This document shows positions 26,686 to 34,127 of a stretch of 64,000 nt of DNA, piece after piece; positions within the stretch are counted from its first letter, which is position 1, and each line of letters starts with the position of its first letter. The DNA is from Candidatus Naiadarchaeum limnaeum (GTDB lineage Archaea > Undinarchaeota > Undinarchaeia > Undinarchaeales > Naiadarchaeaceae), in NCBI GenBank assembly GCA_014189685.1, contig DVAB01000023.1, positions 33,398-97,397 of the forward strand, given 5' to 3'. The position numbers and the translations under genes are program-made. A model generated the notes under the pieces. The model saw only the letters and a list, made by a program, of their open reading frames with translations, was not told the DNA's origin and searched no databases.

Positions 26686-27033
26686 ATGAACATGGAAGAA
26701 TTCGGTCCAGAAACTGCTAAATATCTAGACAAAAACAAAAATAACCCCAATTTTAATCTTAATGCCAACCAATTAGCAGCCATAGGAAAAGTTAATTCCG
26801 CTATCCATAGCTTTTTTCAATCAATAAAAGGGCAAACGATAGTTTATTTGCGCCGAGGTATAACTGAGGAACAAGTACAACTTTTGAGAAGATTTACAGC
26901 TGTTCTTTATGAGTGTGATGAAGAGATAAGAAAAGCTGGCCTAAACACACTATGGTTTCAGATGTTTCTACGCCCTCTAATAATTAGAGATGCAATTAAA
27001 CTTTATAATATAAAAGAGGAATTTTCAGCGTAA
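26686..27033 (+). CDS. Hypothetical protein, 115 aa
   Basis: I do not recognise a family. The protein is mostly helical with an Asn-rich N-terminus (KNKNNPNFNLNANQ). It lies 24 nt after the aminotransferase and 48 nt before acdA on the same strand, inside what looks like one transcription unit. It may be an accessory protein of the unit or an unrelated insertion. Confidence 0.55.
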   Translation: MNMEEFGPETAKYLDKNKNNPNFNLNANQLAAIGKVNSAIHSFFQSIKGQTIVYLRRGITEEQVQLLRRFTAVLYECDEEIRKAGLNTLWFQMFLRPLIIRDAIKLYNIKEEFSA

Positions 27034-27081
27034 AAACATTAAAATAGCCACATCGCTTATTTGTTTCAACTATTTACTCCT

Positions 27082-28467
27082 ATGACAAAAAATTTAGACC
27101 TTTTTTTCAACCCAAAATCAGTAGCAATTATAGGCGCATCTAGAAATCCCCAAAAAATTGGCCATATTGTTCTAAAAAATTTTGTTGAGGAGGGTTTTGC
27201 TGGAAAAGTTTTTCCTGTCAACCCAGACGCAGATCAGATTTTAAATTTAAAGTCCTATCCAACTGTAAAAGACATTCATGATGATGTTGACGCTGCTGTA
27301 ATTTTGACCCCTGCAGATGTCATTGCAAAAATTTTGAAAGATTGCGGAGAAAAAAAGATACGAGCAGTCACAATTATCAGCTCTGGGTTTAAAGAAATCG
27401 GGTCGCGCGGCGAAAAAATAGAAAGCGAGTTGAAAAAAATTATTGAAAAATACAAAATAAATGTTATCGGCCCTAATTGTTTGGGAATTTTCGATACAAC
27501 TTCGCAAGTTGATATGCTATTTTTGCCCGCTTACAGGCTTGGCCGGCCGCAAAAAGGAACAATTGCTTTTATAACCCAGAGTGGTGCATTTGGAAGTGTT
27601 ATTTTAGACTGGGCTGCCCAGGAAGGTTTTGGAATTTCTAAATTTATTTCATATGGAAATGCAATTGATATTGATGAAATTGATTTTTTGGAATATTTAG
27701 GCAATGACCAAGAGACAAAAGTAATTACTGTTTATCTTGAAGGCGCAAATCGGGCGCGCGAATTAATTGAAATCGGAAAAAAAGTTTCAAAAATCAAACC
27801 AATTCTCTGTTTAAAAGCAGGCGGCTCTAAAAGAGGGGCGGCTGCAACCCAATCGCACACAGGAAGTTTAGCAGGAAGCGATGAAATTTATTCAGCCGCA
27901 TTCAAACAAGCTGGAATTATTCGCGTGCAAACAATTGAAGAAATGTTTGATTATGCGCGCGCATTAGCAACTCAGCCACTCATGAAAGGAAATAGAATTG
28001 CAATAATAACAGATGGCGGCGGATTTGGAGTTATGGCAACTGATTATGCAGAGCAGGAAGGTTTGATTGTTGAAGAAGTTTCTGAGCAAACAAAAAAGAA
28101 AATGATGAAATGCACTTTGCCTTTTGCAACTCTGCACAATCCAATTGATTTGACAGGAAGTGCAAGCAGCGCAATGTACAGATGTGCGCTTGAGGCAACT
28201 ATGGCGGACAAAAATATTGATGCCTTGCTTGTGATTCTGCTATTCCAACCACCAAACATAGAAAGTGATGTGATTGCTCACTTATTGGAAGTTAAGTCAA
28301 AATATCAAAAACCAATGTTGGTTTGCAGTGCAGGCGGGAACTACACACAGCTACATAGAGATATTTTAGAGAGAAGTGGCATTCCAACATACCCAACTCC
28401 TGATCGTGCAATAAAATCTCTAGCAATTCTCTACAAATATACCCAAATAAAAGCGAAGCAGCACTAG
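27082..28467 (+). CDS. acdA: ADP-forming acyl-CoA synthetase, alpha subunit
   Basis: The CoA-binding Rossmann domain (VAIIGASRNPQKIGH) is followed by two succinyl-CoA-ligase-like domains. The phosphorylated histidine lies in QSHTGSLAGSD near 265. FITQSGAFGS near 168 and GPNCLGIFD near 138 are also typical. The ATG at 27082 is used rather than a TTG at 27061. At 461 residues it is the standard separate alpha subunit and should pair with acdB, giving acetate or other acids plus ATP. Order in the unit is beta, aminotransferase, unknown, alpha. Confidence 0.92.
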   Translation: MTKNLDLFFNPKSVAIIGASRNPQKIGHIVLKNFVEEGFAGKVFPVNPDADQILNLKSYPTVKDIHDDVDAAVILTPADVIAKILKDCGEKKIRAVTIISSGFKEIGSRGEKIESELKKIIEKYKINVIGPNCLGIFDTTSQVDMLFLPAYRLGRPQKGTIAFITQSGAFGSVILDWAAQEGFGISKFISYGNAIDIDEIDFLEYLGNDQETKVITVYLEGANRARELIEIGKKVSKIKPILCLKAGGSKRGAAATQSHTGSLAGSDEIYSAAFKQAGIIRVQTIEEMFDYARALATQPLMKGNRIAIITDGGGFGVMATDYAEQEGLIVEEVSEQTKKKMMKCTLPFATLHNPIDLTGSASSAMYRCALEATMADKNIDALLVILLFQPPNIESDVIAHLLEVKSKYQKPMLVCSAGGNYTQLHRDILERSGIPTYPTPDRAIKSLAILYKYTQIKAKQH

Positions 28468-28470
28468 GAT

Positions 28471-28488
28471 AAGGATTTAAATATCCTT
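28471..28488. promoter_or_regulatory. Palindromic TATA region before the exported-protein gene
   Basis: AAGGAT and ATCCTT pair perfectly around TTTAAAT-like sequence. The site ends 40 nt before the ATG at 28529 and overlaps the likely TATA box, so it may be an operator. Confidence 0.35.
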
Positions 28489-28528
28489 TTACTATAAGCG
28501 CATATCCATTTAAGTGGGAGTTGGTTGC

Positions 28529-30013
28529 ATGGAGAAAAAATTTTTGTTCATATCGATAATGCTTTTTACTTTGCTCACCCTCTCTTCTGTAAATGCTGCC
28601 ACAACAGTTGACATAAAAAGCCCAAAAACAGGTACAACTTACAATGTTGGCGATCAGTTAGTTGTTGATGGCACAATAACCCTTGACCAAACATTATTAG
28701 GGACAACTGTTACTTTTAAAGCATATAGCCAAAAATACAATATTACAATTCCTCTTGCGCAGAAAATTTATAATTTTCAGGCAAATGTTCCTGTTACTTT
28801 TTCTCAAATAAATAAAGGAAATATTATTTGGATCCTAGCAAGGAATACTCAGGTAGGCACTGATTGGCAAATAATAATAGATATTGATAAATCTCCCGCA
28901 TATGCAACAACATTTGAATCAGGATTTTTCTTTATATCGAAAACGATTCCGCTTACAACTAGTGTAAATTCCTATATGCTTAATATCGGAGAAACATTGG
29001 AAGCAACTGGAACAGCAACTACCTTGCGTGGAACGCCTGCAAATGGAACTGGCAATATTTTGCTTGAACACTCTGAGCTTGGAACTATCTACTCAAATAA
29101 TACTTCCGTAATAGATGGCTTTATAAGCATACGATATCCGTTCGATAAAGGAGATCCTACTGGAACATACACACTTACTTTCAAAATAGTGGATAGTAAT
29201 GGAAACATTGGATTTGTTATTTTGACAGGAATAGTACTTTCAGATCAATTAAAGCTTACTTGCTCAATCCCCCGAAGCGAATTTTTGCCAGGAGAGAGTT
29301 TTGCAGTCACGGGAAATCTAAAAAATATACATGATGCCCCGCTTGAAAAAATTCCTGTTGTTGCGTATCTCACAAATCCAAACGAAAACACAGCGGTAAA
29401 TTTTGTTGGAACAACTAATGGAAACGGAAATTTTGAAATTATTGTGGGAACTCCAAAGCTTGCGCAGCCAGGGCAATATAACCTGCGCCTTGTTGCTGAA
29501 GATTCTGATGGAAACGTTGGGAGATGCGAAAAGAACTTTTTCTTGAATGTGCAACGCATCTATGTTATTGATTTCAAGCTGGATAATTCATGGTTTTATA
29601 ATGAAAGCGAGCTTGGAAATGAGGTTGTAATTGTTAACAAAGGAAATATTGACTTATCTGGAAAAATTGTTTTGGTTCTTGATGGTGTTGAAGTAACAAG
29701 TACTGACTTTTTTGTCCAAAAGGGCCTTGAGGCAACTGTTCGGCCATACTGGATAGTGAGCGGGACCGAGGGAACGCACACACTAGAGGCAGTAATACGA
29801 GTACAAAATGAGACACTTTATAGAACAGAGCCGCAATTCTTTACAATTTTCCCAAAGCCGCTGCCCAAGAAAATTCTAAGCCCCTCAGTCTGGCAGGTTT
29901 TTATAGTTGCTGGAATTTTTGTTATTGCTATTTTACTTTATTTGAAGAAAAAGGATATAAGAGATCATTTCTGGCACTGGGAGTTAAAGCGCAAGTATGG
30001 AATTGGGAAATAA
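28529..30013 (+). CDS. Exported, membrane-anchored beta-sandwich protein
   Basis: A signal peptide (ends near SSVNAA) is followed by several tandem immunoglobulin-like beta-sandwich units, with repeated patterns such as YNVGDQLVVDGTI, LNIGETLEATGTA and FLPGESFAVTGNL. A C-terminal membrane helix near 465-485 (VFIVAGIFVIAILLYL) leads into a basic cytoplasmic tail. This is a cell-surface protein of the CARDB/MG2-like style; no enzyme motif is present. The ATG at 28529 gives the best signal peptide, an in-frame GTG lying 15 nt upstream. Surface or adhesion roles are guesses. Confidence 0.75.
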   Translation: MEKKFLFISIMLFTLLTLSSVNAATTVDIKSPKTGTTYNVGDQLVVDGTITLDQTLLGTTVTFKAYSQKYNITIPLAQKIYNFQANVPVTFSQINKGNIIWILARNTQVGTDWQIIIDIDKSPAYATTFESGFFFISKTIPLTTSVNSYMLNIGETLEATGTATTLRGTPANGTGNILLEHSELGTIYSNNTSVIDGFISIRYPFDKGDPTGTYTLTFKIVDSNGNIGFVILTGIVLSDQLKLTCSIPRSEFLPGESFAVTGNLKNIHDAPLEKIPVVAYLTNPNENTAVNFVGTTNGNGNFEIIVGTPKLAQPGQYNLRLVAEDSDGNVGRCEKNFFLNVQRIYVIDFKLDNSWFYNESELGNEVVIVNKGNIDLSGKIVLVLDGVEVTSTDFFVQKGLEATVRPYWIVSGTEGTHTLEAVIRVQNETLYRTEPQFFTIFPKPLPKKILSPSVWQVFIVAGIFVIAILLYLKKKDIRDHFWHWELKRKYGIGK

Positions 30014-30015
30014 TT

Positions 30016-30180
30016 TTATTTTGCGCCCACGACCAATTTTAAAAGCCCGACAATTATTAAATATGCAGCCACTAAGTAAGCTAAAAGATCCGGCTTCCAG
30101 AGTATGAGCGCTCCAACAACAATCATAATAATTGCTGCCGCAGTTTCACCTATGCCAAGTTTTTTAAATAGTGCTATCAT
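30016..30180 (-). CDS. Small membrane protein, DUF3096-like, 54 aa
   Basis: This short frame encodes two closely spaced hydrophobic helices with a WKPD turn between them (VVGALILWKPDLLAYLVAAY), the pattern of the DUF3096 family. The N-terminus MIALFKKLGIGE is basic. Function is unknown. It lies between the exported protein and the convergent-facing M48 protease promoter, and fills the intergenic region. Confidence 0.65.
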   Translation of the reverse strand: MIALFKKLGIGETAAAIIMIVVGALILWKPDLLAYLVAAYLIIVGLLKLVVGAK

Positions 30181-30223
30181 TTCAGTAAAGACTAATAGTT
30201 GAATATTTAAAACCTTTGCGCTT

Positions 30224-31387
30224 ATGGCTAAAAAAATAAAGTACCCATACGAGTTTAATCAAAAAGTAAGAGAGAAAGCAAAAATCTACTCCAGGGGCAG
30301 ATTTTTTAACAGAATTTTTAGCGGCATTTTTTTGCCATTAGTAGTTTTGAGCGCATTCTTGCTTTCAGGAATGCATCTTGTAATAAAAAATTTTGCTTTA
30401 AATATAAGCGATTTTTTTCTTGTTCAAATATATATAATAGTTTTGCTTACGATCTTAAATTTAATTGAATTCCCAGTGGTCTTTTATTTTTCCTATATAC
30501 GAGAACATAAATTTGGTTTGTCAAATTATAAAATGGGCGGATGGTTTAAGGATTTTTTCAAGGGACTTTTCCTTGAATATGTAATTTCTCTAATCACAAT
30601 AACTGCTCTTTACTATATTTTGGCAAACTTTTCTCTTTGGTGGATTTATGCAGCTATTCTCTATGCAATTTTTATTTTGGCTTTTCATTACATTTTTCCG
30701 ATTGTAATTTTTCCGTTCTTTTATAAAGTTAAGCCTTACAAAGATGAAAAACAAAAGCGCAGACTTTTGGAAATGGTGCATTCAGTAGGGGCAAAAGAAA
30801 TAAAAAATGTTGTCCTCGCGCTTGAAAGCGAAAAATCAAAGAAAGCAAATGCAATGTTCACTGGATTGGGAAATACAAAACAAATTGTTCTTTTTGATAC
30901 TTTGACAAAAGGCTTCCATCCATCAGAGACAGAGACTGTTGTTGCGCATGAACTTGGGCATTATGTAAACAAAGACATCTTGCGCGGAACTTTTTTTGAT
31001 GCAGTCTTGGCATTTCCGGCGTTCTTTCTTGTTGATTTATCGTTGAAAACATTTTCACAAAGCTTTGGTTTGAATGGAATTTCTGATATCGCAGGCCTAC
31101 CGCTTTTTATGCTCTCCTACTTAATTATAGAAATATTTTTAACGCCCTTAGAAAATTGGTACTCAAGAAAAGTTGAGGCAGAGGCTGATTGGTTTTCATT
31201 AGAAGTAGCGAAAAAACCAGATGCGCAAGTTTCAACAGACAAAAGATTGGCAGATATGAATCTGTCTGAAACCAATCCGCACCCCTTAGTTGAATGGTAC
31301 TTTTACGACCATCCTGCAATTAAAAAAAGAATTGAGATGGGCGAAAAGTGGAAATTAAAAAATAAGCGCAAAAAATCCCGTTCTTAA
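30224..31387 (+). CDS. M48-family membrane metalloprotease (Ste24/CAAX protease 1-like)
   Basis: The zinc motif HELGHYVNKD near 244 and the third ligand in EAEADWFSLE near 323 are intact. Several membrane helices precede the active site, and the 387-residue length and layout match CAAX prenyl protease 1 rather than the shorter HtpX. It probably degrades or trims membrane proteins. The stop overlaps the convergent small membrane gene by 4 nt. Confidence 0.9.
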   Translation: MAKKIKYPYEFNQKVREKAKIYSRGRFFNRIFSGIFLPLVVLSAFLLSGMHLVIKNFALNISDFFLVQIYIIVLLTILNLIEFPVVFYFSYIREHKFGLSNYKMGGWFKDFFKGLFLEYVISLITITALYYILANFSLWWIYAAILYAIFILAFHYIFPIVIFPFFYKVKPYKDEKQKRRLLEMVHSVGAKEIKNVVLALESEKSKKANAMFTGLGNTKQIVLFDTLTKGFHPSETETVVAHELGHYVNKDILRGTFFDAVLAFPAFFLVDLSLKTFSQSFGLNGISDIAGLPLFMLSYLIIEIFLTPLENWYSRKVEAEADWFSLEVAKKPDAQVSTDKRLADMNLSETNPHPLVEWYFYDHPAIKKRIEMGEKWKLKNKRKKSRS

Positions 31388-31626
31388 GCTGGAATTCCAA
31401 AGGCAATTATAGCTACTGTTGCATGAATTCCAACTGAAGCAAGGAAAAACCACCAGTAATAGCAATGATACCTGTAAAAGCTCATGTATTTTTGGTTTTG
31501 CGTTAAACGCATTGCCAATCCTGGGATGCATCTACAACTCAAAAGAACTAGAAAAATTCCAATTAAGTTTGTTATTCCAAGTATGAAAGCTAGTTTTACT
31601 GCGAGCCACGCTGGAATTAGAGCCAT
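31384..31626 (-). CDS. Small membrane protein with SCRC motif, 80 aa
   Basis: Two hydrophobic helices (about 5-28 and 58-76) enclose a loop with LLSCRCIPG and aromatic residues (FYRYHCYYWWFF). The cysteine pair and aromatic belt suggest a conserved membrane protein, but no family is recognised. It is convergent with the M48 gene and overlaps it by 4 nt. Confidence 0.55.
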   Translation of the reverse strand: MALIPAWLAVKLAFILGITNLIGIFLVLLSCRCIPGLAMRLTQNQKYMSFYRYHCYYWWFFLASVGIHATVAIIAFGIPA

Positions 31627-31711
31627 GGATTTACTTAATTTTTTCAGATATTTATATTCGATGGCAGCTTAAATAAACATATTAAAACAAACACACATTG
31701 ATTTCAATCCT

Positions 31712-31785
31712 GCCCCTGTGGTCTAACCTGGATATGATGGAAGCTTGCGGAGCTTTTGATCTGAGTTCAAATCTCAGCAGGGGCA
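31712..31785 (+). tRNA. tRNA-Arg (GCG)
   Basis: Acceptor GCCCCTG/CAGGGGC and T stem CTGAG/CTCAG pair fully. The anticodon loop TTGCGGA sits on stem GAAGC/GCTTT (one G-T pair), giving anticodon GCG. There is no intron and CCA is not encoded. It ends 2 nt before the stop of the convergent membrane gene. Confidence 0.9.
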
Positions 31786-31787
31786 TC

Positions 31788-32342
31788 CTATCCAAATACG
31801 CTTATCACAGTTGCGGCAAAAGAAGTTAGCAGGAAATAGTTAACACTTAAATTTAGAAAAGAAAGCATTATATGTTTTATTAAGGGCTCCGGTGAGAAAA
31901 AAGCCTTAACAATATTTCCACCGATATATTTACCAACTATTATTCCAATCATCCCAAACAGGACAAAATTTTCCACAGGGATAAAAGCTCCAAAAATTCC
32001 CAGTGCTGTTAGATAAACCGAATCGTAAATTGTAAGCATTGGCAACGGATAACTTCCGCCAAGAATTTTGCTCATTCTCCAAATCAAGATCGTTGATAAA
32101 ATTCCTACCAGCGCACCGGCCTGCCAACCAAACATGTGCCCTCCAACCAATGTTAAAAAAGAGTGAAACCCAAGAAGCATATTTCTAGAGAACGGTGTTG
32201 AGCGGCTAAAAGTAACCAATAAAATTATTGCAGAAACGCTAAGGGCGCTTTTTATTCCAAATAGCACTGGAATAACAAAGATAGCTATTAATCCTATTAA
32301 CTCAATCGCACTGCTTATTTTTATGAACGATTTTTCTTTCAT
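31788..32342 (-). CDS. Multi-pass membrane protein, paralogue of the gene at 36119
   Basis: This 184-residue protein has about five to six hydrophobic helices. It shares positions with the 180-residue product at 36119: FSR near one helix start, then FHS, a Gly-His/His-Gly pair, a P-L-D-(S/T)VYL stretch and an IP-N loop. No family is recognised. The ATG at 32342 is used rather than an upstream TTG. Both copies sit on the minus strand between tRNA-Arg genes, so the cluster may have grown by duplication. Confidence 0.65.
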   Translation of the reverse strand: MKEKSFIKISSAIELIGLIAIFVIPVLFGIKSALSVSAIILLVTFSRSTPFSRNMLLGFHSFLTLVGGHMFGWQAGALVGILSTILIWRMSKILGGSYPLPMLTIYDSVYLTALGIFGAFIPVENFVLFGMIGIIVGKYIGGNIVKAFFSPEPLIKHIMLSFLNLSVNYFLLTSFAATVISVFG

Positions 32343-32407
32343 TCTTCCAAGGGGCAAAGCTATTCCAAAGAAATCGTATTTAATTGTTTCTATTGATGTT
32401 AAATGAG

Positions 32408-32481
32408 CGCTGCCGACGAGATTCGAACTCGCATGAGCAGACTTAGGAGGTCTGTGCCTGTCCAGGTTAGGCTACGGCAGC
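32408..32481 (-). tRNA. tRNA-Arg (CCT)
   Basis: Acceptor GCTGCCG/CGGCAGC, anticodon stem CAGAC/GTCTG with loop CTCCTAA (anticodon CCT), and T stem GCGAG/CTCGT all pair. There is no intron; the discriminator is G; CCA is not encoded. Confidence 0.93.
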
Positions 32482-32514
32482 AAAATTATTCTCGTCAAAG
32501 AAGCACTTAAACTT

Positions 32515-32544
32515 TTACATTCTCACTGGAATCTCAATACCTAG
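32515..32544 (-). pseudogene. Duplicated 3' end of argS (left copy)
   Basis: On the minus strand this reads LGIEIPVRM-stop, nearly the C-terminus of ArgRS (LGIEIPERM-stop). Nineteen bases (32526-32544) are identical to the true argS end at 34139-34157, in the same orientation. No other argS sequence lies beside it. It marks the far end of a 1.6-kb two-gene insertion. Confidence 0.7.
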
Positions 32545-32593
32545 GCTACAGGAGCACGATATATATATCACTTTAGCTATAAATTAATTAAAA

Positions 32594-33559
32594 ATGGGTG
32601 CTGACTTTAGCGATGCAATAATTCAACAAGCTACATCTATTTCTGAGACTTTGGCTAAAGCCAGAAATGCTGTCCCTCAACTAAAAGACGTTAATTCTTT
32701 ACTTAGGCAGATAATAAAATTATCGAAAGAGACAAGTGCTTTTGGGAAAAAAGCAAAGCAAATGACGATGAAACATACTTTTGACTTTTATAAAGATATT
32801 GTAGTTTATACTCCTGATGCAATTTTTAGGTTAATTAAAGACAAAGACGGGCGGTATGAGAAGAGCGAACTTTTGAGAGAGCTATCTTTTTTTGAAAGGC
32901 GTGCGGTTCAAAAATATAGCTCAGAATTTTTAAGAATAACAGAAGCGCTTTCTAAGATTCAAATGCTCGGAGATAAATGGGAAGGACGGAAATTAATCCC
33001 AGGAGAACTTAGGAATGTGCTTTATTCAATGATTTTATCTGCAAAGAGGGCTTACAAAGAAACAAAACCCACGCATGAAAGCAAAAAAGCCTTTGACGAC
33101 TCTATTATTACTTTCTTGGATAAACTTACGGCTGAACTTAAAAGTGGGTTAGATAGTTTGGAGATGCAAATAACAAGTGGCACTTTGAGACTAGATAAAA
33201 AGTCTGCCGGAGCAGTAAGCGAATTAAATAAATTACTTTCATGGCGTCTTAAGCTTGAAAGGAATAGGAGATGGGATGATATATTAGGGGCATTTTATTT
33301 TCGTATTGGGTCGTATATTATTTGGGCGTTATTGCTTTTTATAATCTTTCTTGTAATATCAGTGATTGGCTTTTTCATGTACACTTTACAGGGAGTTAAT
33401 GTAGTTGTTCCTCTTGGGACCTATGCTTTATTTGGTGCTATAGTAAGTCAAGTACTTTCTTTCGTAAAGCTTATTTATGGTTTTGCTTCTGAGTGGTCTA
33501 AGACAAGAAAAGGTAAAAGAATGTCGGCTATCCAATCAAAATACTTCGGCAATGGCTAG
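32594..33559 (+). CDS. Unknown two-helix membrane protein, first gene of the insertion module
   Basis: I do not recognise a family. The first 230 residues are charged and helical. Two membrane helices follow (about 236-258, IIWALLLFIIFLVISVIGFF, and 266-290), then a short basic tail. TATATATATC lies about 35 nt upstream of the ATG. The next gene overlaps its last 8 nt. The pair lies between a duplicated argS end and argS itself, so it looks inserted. Confidence 0.6.
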   Translation: MGADFSDAIIQQATSISETLAKARNAVPQLKDVNSLLRQIIKLSKETSAFGKKAKQMTMKHTFDFYKDIVVYTPDAIFRLIKDKDGRYEKSELLRELSFFERRAVQKYSSEFLRITEALSKIQMLGDKWEGRKLIPGELRNVLYSMILSAKRAYKETKPTHESKKAFDDSIITFLDKLTAELKSGLDSLEMQITSGTLRLDKKSAGAVSELNKLLSWRLKLERNRRWDDILGAFYFRIGSYIIWALLLFIIFLVISVIGFFMYTLQGVNVVVPLGTYALFGAIVSQVLSFVKLIYGFASEWSKTRKGKRMSAIQSKYFGNG

Positions 33560-34124
33560 AAAAAAGGAAGCTTTAGCACAAGCCAAGGCAATTAAAGAAG
33601 CTTATTTTGCACAAAAGGTTGGAAAGCTTCCAATTTATGAGTTTAATGGTTATATGCTCACCATTATTTTCGCGGGTTTAGATGATATAGACTATATCAA
33701 AAAAGAATTAGCAAAATTAGGGGTCGAAATCAAAGAAGAGAAGGAACAGAAATTAATAGGGCTTGTTGATTTTATCAATCGAATTTTAAGTATACTACAG
33801 CGCTATTCCGAGCGAAATAAACTTGATATCGGGAAAAGTTTTTGTGAAAAACTTTTGAAGACTGTATTGAACTACAATACTTTTGTTATGGCATATATTG
33901 ATTTCCTAGGAAAACAAGGTTTTCTCTCCAATATGAGTTTTCTTTTAGGTTTTAGTGGGATTTACTCTGCTCAAAGGAAAAATTTAAGTAAGCACATAAA
34001 GGAAGCCGGTATAAAAAGAAGACACATAATTGAAATAGGGCGAATAATTTTTGGAGATCGAAACAAAAACATAACTAAAATGTTTTCTCTTTTAGAAAAA
34101 ATCCATCCAAAACCTTTGCCGTAA
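33552..34124 (+). CDS. Unknown helical protein, second gene of the insertion module
   Basis: This 190-residue, strongly basic, helical protein starts at the ATG at 33552, overlapping the previous gene by 8 nt, which suggests coupled translation. No family, integrase motif or nuclease motif is seen. It ends 3 nt before the convergent argS stop. Together with its partner it may form a membrane-linked module. Confidence 0.6.
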   Translation: MARKKEALAQAKAIKEAYFAQKVGKLPIYEFNGYMLTIIFAGLDDIDYIKKELAKLGVEIKEEKEQKLIGLVDFINRILSILQRYSERNKLDIGKSFCEKLLKTVLNYNTFVMAYIDFLGKQGFLSNMSFLLGFSGIYSAQRKNLSKHIKEAGIKRRHIIEIGRIIFGDRNKNITKMFSLLEKIHPKPLP

Positions 34125-34127
34125 TAT

